DNA of 64,000 nucleotides, from assembly GCA_937873155.1 (NCBI GenBank), contig CALMVZ010000002.1, forward strand, positions 1 to 64,000. Reading direction: 5' to 3'. The translations under genes and the position numbers were made by a program. Below the pieces are notes generated by a model. It was given only the letters and a program-made list of their open reading frames with translations, was not told the origin of the DNA and searched no databases. Position 1 is the stretch's first letter; every line of letters starts with the position of its first letter. Shown one piece after another: positions 15,696 through 23,459 of this stretch. This DNA is from an uncultured Bacteroidota bacterium (GTDB taxonomy: Bacteria > Bacteroidota > Bacteroidia > B-17B0 > Aurantibacillaceae).

Positions 15696-18107
15696 ATGAA
15701 GAAATCCGTACTCCTTTTGGTTTGCAGTTTATTGATCAGTTCAGTAGTTGCACAGAAAAAATACAGTTATCAGTATGATCCGGGTGCAGCAATGCGCGAA
15801 CACAATCTTGATTTTGAACGCATGCGTTTAAGCGTAGAGTTTGAACCTGAAAAAGGATTGGTAAAAGGAAAGATCACTCACTTTTTTTCAGCGATCCGCG
15901 CGTCTGTTGATTCATTCTTTTTAGACGGGCCGGGTATCATGATCAAAGAAGCAAAATTAAACGGAAAGGAAATTAAATATAAAACAGATGCCGCCGGTAT
16001 TTCTTTCTTTCCGGAAAAACCATTAAAATGGGGAACGAAAGATAGTTTGGCGATCACTTATGAAGCTTATCCCCGCAAAGGACTTTATTTCATTGGTTGG
16101 AACGATCCGAATAATTTAAGCCGCAAACAGATCTGGACCCAAGGACAGGGAATTGATAACAGAAACTGGTTTCCTTGCTACGATACACCTAACGACAAAT
16201 TAATTACAGAAGTTTATGTGAAATTCAATAAAGATTACAAAGTATTATCTAATGGTGTAAAGACCGATGAAAAAGATAATAAAGACGGAACAAAAACATG
16301 GCATTACAAGATGAACCATCCTCACCAATCGTATTTAGTGATGTTGGGAATTGGCAAATATGAAATAAAAGAAAGCAAATCAAAGTCAGGAGTTCCGCTA
16401 TACAGTTGGTATTACCCGGAATGGAAGAACAGGGTTGAATGGACCTACAAATATAATGAGAAGATCTTTGACTTTTTAGAAAGCGAAATTGGTGTTCCGT
16501 ATCAATGGGAAACATACTCTCAAATTCCCGTTCAGGATTTTATGTTCGGTGCTATGGAAAATACTACCGCTACTTTATTCGGTGATTTCTTCGCAGCAGA
16601 TAGTCGCGGTTATAACGACCGTAATTATGTTGCTGTTAACGCTCATGAATTGGCGCACCAATGGTTTGGTGATTTTGTTAGTGCCCGTACCGGTAACGCG
16701 CATTGGTTACAGGAAAGTTTTGCCACACATTATAATGTTTTAGCTGAAAGAGAATGTTTTGGTCAGGATCACTTTGACTGGCAACGCAGGCAAGCAGGAC
16801 TTTCAGCGATCAATGTCCAGGATAAAAAATCAATTTCGCATTCTGAGACATCCTCAACTTTAATTTACCAGAAAGGTTCCCAGGTTTTAGAGATGTTGAA
16901 ATATGTTGTCGGCAGAGAAGGTTATAATAAATCTGTAAAACGTTATTTATTAGCTCACAAATATGATAACGTTGATTCGGATGATCTTTTAAATGCGTTC
17001 CAGGATGAATTAGGTTATGGATTAGAGTGGTTCTGGGATGAATGGGTTTACAGGGGCGGAGAGCCGATCTACAATGTAACCTTTGATGATTTTGCACAAG
17101 AAGACGGCAAACACATTTCTCAATTTGCGGTCACACAAACTCAACCGGTTAGTGACATCAGCGGCTTATTTAAAATGCCGATAGCTTTTGAAGTGTACTA
17201 TACTGATGGAACTAAAGACAGCAAGACTGAATGGATAGAAAAAGAAACCCACATTGTGAAAATTGCCAACCCGGGAAATAAAAAAATAGATTTTGTCCTG
17301 TTCGATCCGAATAGTGAGATCGTGAAAACAGTTTCTTTCAATAAATCATTCGAAATGCTAAAAGCACAGGCTTTACGCGCACCAAAAATGATCGACCGTT
17401 ACGATGCTATCTTTGCAATGCGCAAATTCCCCGCGGAATTAAAAAGAAAAACATTGGAAGAAGTTTATAGCAAGAATACATTTCACGCTGTAAAAGCCGA
17501 AGCCGCTTCCCAGCTATTGGAAGATAAAACACCTGAAAGCCTGAACTTAGTTAAGAAAGCCGTCACCGATCCGGATGTCCAGGTTAGGAAAGCTATGATC
17601 ATGGCAACAAGAATTATTGAACCTTCCTTACAAGCAGAATACGAAAAATTATTATTGGATTCTTCATACCAGACCATTGCAACAGCTTTAGAAAAAATGT
17701 GTGCCAATTTTCCTGAGAATACACAAAAATACCTGGATATAACAAAAGGCATTGAAGGAACCAATGGACGCAATGTAATTTGCAAGTGGTTAGAAATAGC
17801 GGCTGCGGCTACAGGTGATAAAAAACATATTGATCAATTAGTAGCGTACACCTCTAACTCTTACGAATTTCTTACCCGCGGTAATGCTATGAATGCTTTA
17901 AGAAAATTAAATTATATCGATGAAAAAACGGTTAACAATTGTGTTGATGCCTGTTTAAGCAGCAATAGCCGACTAGCCGGGCCTGCCAATGAAACCATAA
18001 AATATTTTTATGCACAAACTCAATACAAAAAAGTGATCGCAGATAATATCAGGAACCGGAACAGTAAGAACTGGGAGAAAGAAATTTTATACAGACTACT
18101 TCAATAA
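15696..18107 (+). CDS. Secreted M1-family metallo-aminopeptidase with HEAT-like C-terminus
   Basis: 803 aa. Signal peptide MKKSVLLLVCSLLISSVVAQ, then an N-terminal beta domain. The catalytic domain has the exopeptidase motif GAMEN (285-289), the zinc site HELAH (317-321) and the third ligand Glu340 in HWLQESFATHYN. The last roughly 230 residues are helical repeats of HEAT/ARM type. It removes N-terminal residues from peptides, probably in the periplasm. No T9SS tail. The stop codon is followed after 3 nt by the ATG of Crp/Fnr regulator A, so the two are likely co-transcribed. Confidence 0.95.
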   Translation: MKKSVLLLVCSLLISSVVAQKKYSYQYDPGAAMREHNLDFERMRLSVEFEPEKGLVKGKITHFFSAIRASVDSFFLDGPGIMIKEAKLNGKEIKYKTDAAGISFFPEKPLKWGTKDSLAITYEAYPRKGLYFIGWNDPNNLSRKQIWTQGQGIDNRNWFPCYDTPNDKLITEVYVKFNKDYKVLSNGVKTDEKDNKDGTKTWHYKMNHPHQSYLVMLGIGKYEIKESKSKSGVPLYSWYYPEWKNRVEWTYKYNEKIFDFLESEIGVPYQWETYSQIPVQDFMFGAMENTTATLFGDFFAADSRGYNDRNYVAVNAHELAHQWFGDFVSARTGNAHWLQESFATHYNVLAERECFGQDHFDWQRRQAGLSAINVQDKKSISHSETSSTLIYQKGSQVLEMLKYVVGREGYNKSVKRYLLAHKYDNVDSDDLLNAFQDELGYGLEWFWDEWVYRGGEPIYNVTFDDFAQEDGKHISQFAVTQTQPVSDISGLFKMPIAFEVYYTDGTKDSKTEWIEKETHIVKIANPGNKKIDFVLFDPNSEIVKTVSFNKSFEMLKAQALRAPKMIDRYDAIFAMRKFPAELKRKTLEEVYSKNTFHAVKAEAASQLLEDKTPESLNLVKKAVTDPDVQVRKAMIMATRIIEPSLQAEYEKLLLDSSYQTIATALEKMCANFPENTQKYLDITKGIEGTNGRNVICKWLEIAAAATGDKKHIDQLVAYTSNSYEFLTRGNAMNALRKLNYIDEKTVNNCVDACLSSNSRLAGPANETIKYFYAQTQYKKVIADNIRNRNSKNWEKEILYRLLQ

Positions 18108-18110
18108 TTG

Positions 18111-18671
18111 ATGTCGTTATTATCACACATATCCAAATTGATACCCATTTCGAAAGAACTGGAAAAAGAGATCATTTCAGTATCAAAGGAAATTTCAGTT
18201 CCCAAGAATACTATTCTTATTAAAAAGGGCGAACGCTGCCGCAATTTATTTTTCATTAAGAAAGGCTTGCTGCGTGGTTTTTATTACGACGGGGGAAAAG
18301 AGATCACGCATTGGTTTGCCAAGGAAGAAGAATTCGGCACCTCCTTCTACTCTTTTATCACCAACGAACCATCACCTGAAACAATAGAAACTTTAGAAGA
18401 CTGCGAATTAATCCGGGTCGCACATGCTGATCTTCAGAACTTGTATTCTAACTTTAAAGAAACAGAACGGATCGGAAGGATCATCACTGAAACTTATTAT
18501 ATCGACCTCGAAGAACGTTTTCTGAATATACAATTCAAATCCGCGAAAGAACGCTATCAAAACCTTATCACAAAGAATCCCTCTTTAATTCAGCGCGCTT
18601 CGTTAGGGCAAATAGCTACCTACCTGGGAATCACACAGGAAACCTTAAGCCGTGTAAGAGCAGAAAAGTAA
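18111..18671 (+). CDS. Crp/Fnr-family transcriptional regulator A
   Basis: 186 aa. An N-terminal cNMP-binding-type jelly roll (KKGERCRNLFFIKKGLLRGF, residues about 36-55) is followed by a dimerisation helix (YYIDLEERFLNIQ). The compact C-terminal HTH ends in the recognition helix GITQETLSRVRAEK, with the short tail typical of the Bacteroidota branch. No FNR-type N-terminal cysteines are present, so an oxygen-sensing cluster is unlikely. It is probably translated from the aminopeptidase transcript. The palindrome TTGACATATGTCAA lies 22 nt after its stop codon and upstream of yiaA; it fits an FNR-type site and is the obvious candidate target. Confidence 0.9.
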   Translation: MSLLSHISKLIPISKELEKEIISVSKEISVPKNTILIKKGERCRNLFFIKKGLLRGFYYDGGKEITHWFAKEEEFGTSFYSFITNEPSPETIETLEDCELIRVAHADLQNLYSNFKETERIGRIITETYYIDLEERFLNIQFKSAKERYQNLITKNPSLIQRASLGQIATYLGITQETLSRVRAEK

Positions 18672-18692
18672 AAATTCGTTAAGGCCTGCTGT

Positions 18693-18738
18693 TTTTGACA
18701 TATGTCAAAAGCCACTCCTTTACTGCACATTACATTTG
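18693..18738 (+). promoter_or_regulatory. FNR-like operator plus -7 element in front of yiaA
   Basis: The 18-bp perfect palindrome TTTTGACATATGTCAAAA (18693-18710) contains TTGAC-ATAT-GTCAA, the FNR-box pattern. The -7 element TACATTTG is at 18731-18738. The palindrome centre (18701.5) lies 36.5 nt upstream of the last G of the -7 element. That equals a class II activator position (about -41.5) if transcription starts 5 nt after the element. The same spacing recurs at 22764-22807 and 47750-47793. Confidence 0.8.
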
Positions 18739-18745
18739 ATCTATA

Positions 18746-18773
18746 ATTTCCCCGAGGGATGCCTTCGGCAAAA
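18746..18773 (+). repeat. 28-nt two-hairpin element in the yiaA leader
   Basis: ATTTCCC-CGAG-GGATGCC followed by TTCGGCAAAA. It can fold as two small stems (CCC/GGG and TGCC-TTC-GGCA). It is 25/28 identical to minus-strand 24690-24663 in the 3' UTR of a cold-shock gene; the only differences are in the first stem's loop. It occupies most of the predicted yiaA 5' leader and ends 9 nt before the ATG. Confidence 0.75.
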
Positions 18774-18782
18774 ACTTAGATC

Positions 18783-19220
18783 ATGAATCAAAAACCATCA
18801 AATGCTTTTATAGGTGCCTCATGGGTCGCCTTATTAGCGGGCGGAATATCTTATTGCGTCGGATTATGGAATGCGAATATGTTCCTGAATGAAAAAGGCT
18901 ATTACTTTACTATTTTAATGTACGGATTGTTCTCGGCAGTTTCTTTACAGAAAGCTGTGCGGGATCAATTGGAGGGAATACCGGTAACCGGAATTTATCT
19001 CGGCATCTCCTGGTTCTCTACCCTGCTCTCTATTCTCTTATTGATAATCGGATTATGGCATGCAGATCTTGATCTGAGTGAAAAAGGATTTTACGCCATG
19101 TCATTCCTTTTAAGTTTGTTTGCAGTGATCGCGGTTCAGAAAAATATCCGTGACATCAATCTCGCTAACAAAGAAAATCAAAAAAGATCTGAAACGTCTG
19201 AATTAACTGATGACAAATAA
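18783..19220 (+). CDS. yiaA: YiaA/YiaB-type inner membrane protein
   Basis: 145 aa with four transmembrane helices arranged as two copies of the YiaA/B two-helix domain. Each copy has the sequence pattern (GASWVALLAGGISYCVGLWNA / GISWFSTLLSILLLIIGLWHA) followed by LSEKGxY and a QKxxRD motif (residues about 56-62 and 118-124). The biochemical role of this family is unknown. It starts an operon with the ceramidase-like gene, whose ATG overlaps its 3' end by 11 bp. It lies behind an FNR-like operator and next to Crp/Fnr regulator A, which suggests control by that regulator. Confidence 0.88.
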   Translation: MNQKPSNAFIGASWVALLAGGISYCVGLWNANMFLNEKGYYFTILMYGLFSAVSLQKAVRDQLEGIPVTGIYLGISWFSTLLSILLLIIGLWHADLDLSEKGFYAMSFLLSLFAVIAVQKNIRDINLANKENQKRSETSELTDDK

Positions 19221-19947
19221 GATCAGAACATACTTGCTTATTGGTATTAGCGCTGCTGCCTTTGTCTCAATGCTAAGTATTTCCCCGATAAGACAAGATC
19301 CGGCCTTTCACAATTTCGCTGATGGAAGGGAAATTGTTTCCATACCTAATTTCATGAACGTGATCTCAAATCTTCCGTTCCTGTTATTAGGGGCTGCAGG
19401 CCTGTGGACCATAAAAAAGAGCAGACCCAATGGTGCTTTTGAGGAATTAAGAACTAATTGTATACTTTTCTTTGCAGGAATATTCTTCACCGGTATCGGG
19501 TCTGCTTTTTATCATTTAGATCCAAATAATTCTACATTAATATGGGACCGTTTACCAATGACCATTTCTTTTATGGCGATCTTTTCTGTTTTAACAGGAA
19601 CAATGATCAATACTGAATTGGGAAAGAAAATTTTATGGCCATTGACCGGGTTCGGAATTCTTTCTGTCTGGTATTGGCAGATCTATGATGACCTTCGCCT
19701 TTATGCAATTGTGCAATTTTTACCGATCATATTGATGCCTTTGATCCTTATTATTTATGATAAGAACAAATTTCCTAAAAAATATTTCTGGCTGATGATC
19801 TCGTTCTATGGGATCGCTAAACTATTTGAGGCATTAGATGTAGAAGCTTATTATATTCTGAAAGTGATCAGCGGGCACACCATCAAACATTTATTTGCTG
19901 CTTTAACACCAGCTGTATTTTTATATGCGTATAGAAAGAAAACTTAG
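19210..19947 (+). CDS. Ceramidase-like (CREST superfamily) multi-pass membrane hydrolase
   Basis: 245 aa, about seven transmembrane helices. It carries the CREST pattern: Ser and His in GIGSAFYHLDPNN (residues about 96-108), Asp in WDRLPMTISF, and the HxxxH pair in SGHTIKHLF near the C-terminus. These residues form the zinc/catalytic site of alkaline ceramidases and PAQR-like enzymes. Many Bacteroidota make sphingolipids, so amide hydrolysis of such a lipid is plausible but unproven. It is translationally coupled to yiaA (11-bp overlap). Its 3' end overlaps that of the convergent PLD gene by 4 bp. Confidence 0.82.
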   Translation: MTNKIRTYLLIGISAAAFVSMLSISPIRQDPAFHNFADGREIVSIPNFMNVISNLPFLLLGAAGLWTIKKSRPNGAFEELRTNCILFFAGIFFTGIGSAFYHLDPNNSTLIWDRLPMTISFMAIFSVLTGTMINTELGKKILWPLTGFGILSVWYWQIYDDLRLYAIVQFLPIILMPLILIIYDKNKFPKKYFWLMISFYGIAKLFEALDVEAYYILKVISGHTIKHLFAALTPAVFLYAYRKKT

Positions 19948-21467
19948 AGGATCTCCTTGGGAACAACTTTTTTCGTCCAGGCTTTTAATTGTCTTGTTTT
20001 ATCAGCCTTATCATCCGGATTGAATGTTAAAGTTGTCTCCCAGGAATTCTCAGGCTTAAATTCTTCCTCCATTCCTTTTAAAACACCTTCAGTTACTTTT
20101 TGAGAACGGATCACGGTAATGCACTCTGTATTTAGGTTCGCGCTTCTCGGATCTAAATTAAAAGTACCTATAACCGTTATTTTTCCATCGATCACCATAG
20201 ACTTAGCATGCAAACCAAATACCGGGGTAAAATTCATTTTTTGCTGTAATTCACCTGACATAATTTTAAAACGTTCTGCCGCGTCAGGTTTGAATTCATA
20301 GATCTTCACGCCTGCTTCCAATAATTGTTTTCTGCAGCTCTTGTAACCATTGAATGCTTCCAGGTTATCATTCGATGCGAGGCTATTTGTAAGTATTCTC
20401 ACTTTCACTCCCCGCTTCACCGTTTCCCTGAATAAATTTAATCCAAGATCCGTAGTAATTAAATAAGGAGATTGGATCTCAATTGACTCTTTTGCCTGCA
20501 TCACTAAACTTATCAATGAATCTGTAGTGATACCTCCGCGAATACGCCCCCTGTTCTTCCCGGGATCATCACTAATAAAAGTTAAGCTATCGGTCCAAAT
20601 TAATTCTCCTGATTCGCGGATATTTTTAAATGCTTTTGGCAGATTTTGAATGCGTTCACGCACTTGCGGCCAGAAATTTTTCGGATCGCATGCATATTGA
20701 TGTAATAACTCATAACGAGAAGGAGAACTGAAATCATCTTCTTTGTCTTCAACAACATCTGTTACAGGAACGCTGATCGGATCGGTCCAGAATTTCTCAA
20801 AAGAATTTTGAACCGAAGCAACTGTTTTTCCTACGAACAACACATCCCTATCACGGAAATTAAACTCATGATCGTAATCAAAATACTCATCGGCTATATT
20901 TCTTCCTCCTGTAATTACAACTTTACCATCCACCGTAAACGTTTTGTTGTGCATTCGCTGGTTGAAACTTTTCGCATCCTTCGCCAGGCTCTTCAGCTTT
21001 CCGAATAAACTTTTCCCAAGATTACATCCGGGATTATAAATTTTAATTTCGATGTTCTCATGCGAATCCATTGATAAAATTTCGTGAACACCGGCATCTA
21101 CCATGATATCATCCACCAATATTCTGACTTTAATACCGCGATCCGCCGCCCGGATCAAATAATCACAAGCTATCAGTCCAACATTATCAGTAGAAAAAAT
21201 AAAATACTGGATATCTATGGTTTTTTCAGCGTATTCACACAGCCACGCGCGTGTGACAAGGGAATTACCGCCATCTTCCAGAACATAAACTCCCGTACTG
21301 TTCTTCATTTGTTCAGAAAGCGGTTCTAATTCTTTCGACAGGCTAAATGAATCATTTCGATGAATGGAAGAACAAAAATCGGTGGCTGTTTCCGGGATCT
21401 CAGTATGATGTTCCGAACACGAGAAAAACAATAATAAAAATGTGCAGTATAGGATGGTTCTGATCAT
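19944..21467 (-). CDS. Phospholipase D-family lipoprotein (cardiolipin-synthase-like)
   Basis: 507 aa. A lipoprotein signal with the lipobox LLFFSC (Cys17) precedes two PLD domains. Each has an HKD motif: His173-Lys175-Asp180 (HNKTFTVDG) followed by GGRN, and His420-Lys422-Asp427 (HAKSMVIDG) followed by GTFNLDPRS. Two HKD motifs in one chain make one active site, acting on phospholipid or nucleic acid phosphodiesters. The lipoprotein anchor is unlike cytoplasmic-facing cardiolipin synthase and suggests an envelope role, but the substrate is open. It is monocistronic and convergent with the ceramidase-like gene. Confidence 0.9.
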   Translation of the reverse strand: MIRTILYCTFLLLFFSCSEHHTEIPETATDFCSSIHRNDSFSLSKELEPLSEQMKNSTGVYVLEDGGNSLVTRAWLCEYAEKTIDIQYFIFSTDNVGLIACDYLIRAADRGIKVRILVDDIMVDAGVHEILSMDSHENIEIKIYNPGCNLGKSLFGKLKSLAKDAKSFNQRMHNKTFTVDGKVVITGGRNIADEYFDYDHEFNFRDRDVLFVGKTVASVQNSFEKFWTDPISVPVTDVVEDKEDDFSSPSRYELLHQYACDPKNFWPQVRERIQNLPKAFKNIRESGELIWTDSLTFISDDPGKNRGRIRGGITTDSLISLVMQAKESIEIQSPYLITTDLGLNLFRETVKRGVKVRILTNSLASNDNLEAFNGYKSCRKQLLEAGVKIYEFKPDAAERFKIMSGELQQKMNFTPVFGLHAKSMVIDGKITVIGTFNLDPRSANLNTECITVIRSQKVTEGVLKGMEEEFKPENSWETTLTFNPDDKADKTRQLKAWTKKVVPKEIL

Positions 21468-21498
21468 CCTATAAAATTAAAATAATTTCACAAAGCAG

Positions 21499-21897
21499 CT
21501 AAAACTTTTTCCAGGAACTTTTACCGGGAACAGAAGCTGCGTCTTTTAAACTTAAAGATAAACCTTTTGCTATTTGCTCTGCTACGGTGAAAGCCTCCGA
21601 AATATCTTTAGTTTCATGGGTTATTATTTTTCGGTTCTTATTATGGACCAAACTGACCTGGTAATAAGAATCCGCATTTTCATCCAAAGAACAAGCCTCA
21701 CATTTTGCGTAAAAACTTCTGAAAACTAAAACATAATTCAGCCGGGGCAACGGTTCAAATCTACCCCATTTAAAAATGTTTAGAAGACCTTCTTCTATTT
21801 TGTAAAGCTTTTGCCCTGGGTCAATGTAAACCTTGAATTGCCTAAGCCAATTATTCAATGCCTTCCGAACACCAACTATTATTTTTGAATGATTCAT
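21499..21897 (-). CDS. Hypothetical protein at the end of the rhodanese-thioredoxin operon
   Basis: 132 aa, no signal peptide or membrane segment. It has an Arg/Lys-rich N-terminus (VRKALNNWLRQFKVYI) and a central beta-strand region (YKIEEGLLNIFKWGRFEPLP). Two cysteines sit in CEACSLDEN and a helical C-terminus follows. I do not recognise a family. It begins 4 bp after the thioredoxin stop codon on the same strand, so it is very probably the last gene of the redox operon. Confidence 0.7.
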   Translation of the reverse strand: MNHSKIIVGVRKALNNWLRQFKVYIDPGQKLYKIEEGLLNIFKWGRFEPLPRLNYVLVFRSFYAKCEACSLDENADSYYQVSLVHNKNRKIITHETKDISEAFTVAEQIAKGLSLSLKDAASVPGKSSWKKF

Positions 21898-21901
21898 TTG
21901 C

Positions 21902-22198
21902 TTACATATTTTGTTCTAAGAGGTTTTTCAAATGATCGGCCGGTACAACGCCGGACTGACGCCATTTGATTTCACCGTTTTTAAAAATGATCAGTGTAGG
22001 CACACCCTGCACTTTAAATGCATTTGCCGCTGCCGGATTTTTATCTACATCTACTTTTAATATAGTGGCTTTATCACCCACCATGCCTTTTAATTTTTCC
22101 AGGATAGGAGCCATCATTTTACAAGGATCACACCACTCCGCCGAAAAATCTACCAGAACAGGTTTATCTGAACTAATTATTTCCTGAAAGTTTGCCAT
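21902..22198 (-). CDS. trxA: Thioredoxin with a WCDPC active site
   Basis: 98 aa, a single thioredoxin domain without signal peptide. The active site is [12 protein letters not shown] (Cys23/Cys26 region) and the cis-Pro is in QGVPTLIIF. The usual WCGPC is replaced by WCDPC; residues between the cysteines tune the redox potential, so this copy may be specialised. It overlaps the DUF2892-like gene by 26 bp and sits in an operon with a rhodanese. A role in sulfur or disulfide chemistry is likely. Confidence 0.92.
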   Translation of the reverse strand: MANFQEIISSDKPVLVDFSAEWCDPCKMMAPILEKLKGMVGDKATILKVDVDKNPAAANAFKVQGVPTLIIFKNGEIKWRQSGVVPADHLKNLLEQNM

Positions 22199-22442
22199 TA
22201 TTATTTTTTATTTCTTCAAAAACTATTTCATTATTCTCAACATCCTTCGGTTCTGCCTGGTTGGTATAACATATGCCTCCTCTGCAACAACCAACATTAA
22301 ATACAGCCTGTAATATAAGTACAGAAGCCAATACCCCAAACATAATGTCATAAGCCCTGAGAGCTTCTGTTAAAACGTAAATCCCCAGGCCCAAACGAAG
22401 ACCCCGCATAAAATTCCAATTGCTGAATACTATATTTTTCAT
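22173..22442 (-). CDS. Small DUF2892/YgaP-like two-helix membrane protein
   Basis: 89 aa. [20 protein letters not shown] and [19 protein letters not shown] give two membrane helices of the type found in the C-terminal half of E. coli YgaP. A Cys-rich motif follows (CCRGGICY). It overlaps the rhodanese gene by 4 bp upstream and thioredoxin by 26 bp downstream, so translation is coupled. In YgaP, rhodanese and membrane hairpin are one polypeptide; here they are two adjacent genes. Confidence 0.82.
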   Translation of the reverse strand: MKNIVFSNWNFMRGLRLGLGIYVLTEALRAYDIMFGVLASVLILQAVFNVGCCRGGICYTNQAEPKDVENNEIVFEEIKNNNGKLSGNN

Positions 22443-22744
22443 TTTAAATTATACCACGAACCGGCATTATACACTTTCTCAAATCCGGCTTTAATTAATA
22501 TACTTTTGGCCGATTCACTTCGCATACCGGAAGCACAACATGTTATTATTGTTTTTTCTTTGTTTTTTAATTTTTTAATCGCGGAATTTAATTGGTCTAA
22601 TGGGATATTAATAGAACCTTCAGCATGTCCGCCTTCAAACTCGCCTTTTGTTCTCACATCAATAATCAAAGCCCCGCCGGCAATTAGTTCTTTGTAATCG
22701 ACTTTTGAACCTAAACCTAAAATATTTTTAATTTTATTGATCAT
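22439..22744 (-). CDS. Single-domain rhodanese-like sulfurtransferase
   Basis: 101 aa from the ATG at 22744 (MINKIKNILGLG). Rhodanese fold with LIIDVRTKGEFEGGHAEGSI and the active-site loop CCASGMRS, in which the second Cys is the likely persulfide-carrying residue (CxxxxR spacing). It transfers sulfane sulfur in the cytoplasm or at the membrane. It is first in the operon, with its own -7 element at 22764-22771 and a Crp/Fnr-type palindrome at 22794-22807; the Crp/Fnr regulator B gene lies directly upstream. Confidence 0.93.
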   Translation of the reverse strand: MINKIKNILGLGSKVDYKELIAGGALIIDVRTKGEFEGGHAEGSINIPLDQLNSAIKKLKNKEKTIITCCASGMRSESAKSILIKAGFEKVYNAGSWYNLK

Positions 22745-22763
22745 AGTATACTGTTTGATACTA

Positions 22764-22807
22764 CAAAGGTAAAGAGGAAAAGGATTCTGGTCCGGAACAA
22801 ATGTTAC
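22764..22807 (-). promoter_or_regulatory. Rhodanese operon promoter with Crp/Fnr-type site
   Basis: -7 element TACCTTTG (22771 to 22764, minus strand) and the imperfect palindrome GTAACATTTGTTCC (minus strand, 22807 to 22794). Its centre (22800.5) lies 36.5 nt upstream of the last base of the -7 element. Twelve of 14 bases match the palindrome in front of the multicopper oxidase gene (47780-47793). Crp/Fnr regulator B, encoded just upstream, is the natural candidate. Confidence 0.78.
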
Positions 22808-22808
22808 T

Positions 22809-23420
22809 TTAAGTTGTAAGTAACACAATATTATTACGTCCTAATTTTACAAGTTTCTTCTGTTCCATAGTCCGCAAAAGTCTGCTAATTGCCTCACGAT
22901 GTGTATGTAATTCGTCGGCAATTTGCTGATGCGTTAATTCGAGGGATCTTGTGTTCAATGCTTTTGACCTTTCTGTTAAATAATGTAAAAGCTGAGTATC
23001 CATATTTGTAAACGCGATAAGATCAATAACCTCCATTAACTCCGTAAAACGATTTTGATAGTTAGTACTGATATACATCTTCCATTCAGGGAATCTGAAC
23101 CACTCATCCATTAACTTAACCGGAACTTGTATTATCTCTGTATCCACTTCCGCAACTGCCTTTATCATACTTTTTTTACCTGCCTGGCAACAAGTTAAAG
23201 ACATAGCACAGGTTTGCCCCGGATACAAATGATATAAAAACACTTCCTGTCCATCATTATTTTGACGGATAATACGGATGTTTCCATTAATTACTATTGG
23301 AATGAACAAGATCTCATCTCCGGGTTTAGTAATTACTGTATCCTTCGGAAACGTACGTCGTTTTGAATTTTTTTCTAATTCAGATAATAATTCCTTATCA
23401 GTAAACAGTGAGGATAACAT
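22809..23420 (-). CDS. Crp/Fnr-family transcriptional regulator B
   Basis: 203 aa. The N-terminal jelly roll is KPGDEILFIPIVINGNIRII. A central CAMSLTCCQAGKKSMIKA stretch follows; a double Cys at this place is common in Bacteroidota members and could sense redox state. The C-terminal winged HTH is LTHQQIADELHTHREAISRLL. Its gene has an exact -7 element at 23442-23449. It lies 64 bp upstream of the rhodanese operon, whose promoter has a Crp/Fnr-like palindrome. It is therefore probably the activator of a sulfur/redox or copper-related regulon; the signal is unknown. Confidence 0.9.
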   Translation of the reverse strand: MLSSLFTDKELLSELEKNSKRRTFPKDTVITKPGDEILFIPIVINGNIRIIRQNNDGQEVFLYHLYPGQTCAMSLTCCQAGKKSMIKAVAEVDTEIIQVPVKLMDEWFRFPEWKMYISTNYQNRFTELMEVIDLIAFTNMDTQLLHYLTERSKALNTRSLELTHQQIADELHTHREAISRLLRTMEQKKLVKLGRNNIVLLTT

Positions 23421-23441
23421 TTCCGGATGAGTTTATTTACT

Positions 23442-23449
23442 CAAAATTA
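23442..23449 (-). promoter_or_regulatory. -7 element TAATTTTG of regulator B
   Basis: Exact TAnnTTTG match, 22 nt upstream of the ATG at 23420. No palindrome is present at the 36.5-nt position, so simple autoactivation is not supported. Confidence 0.5.
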
Positions 23450-23459
23450 CTAAAAAAGA

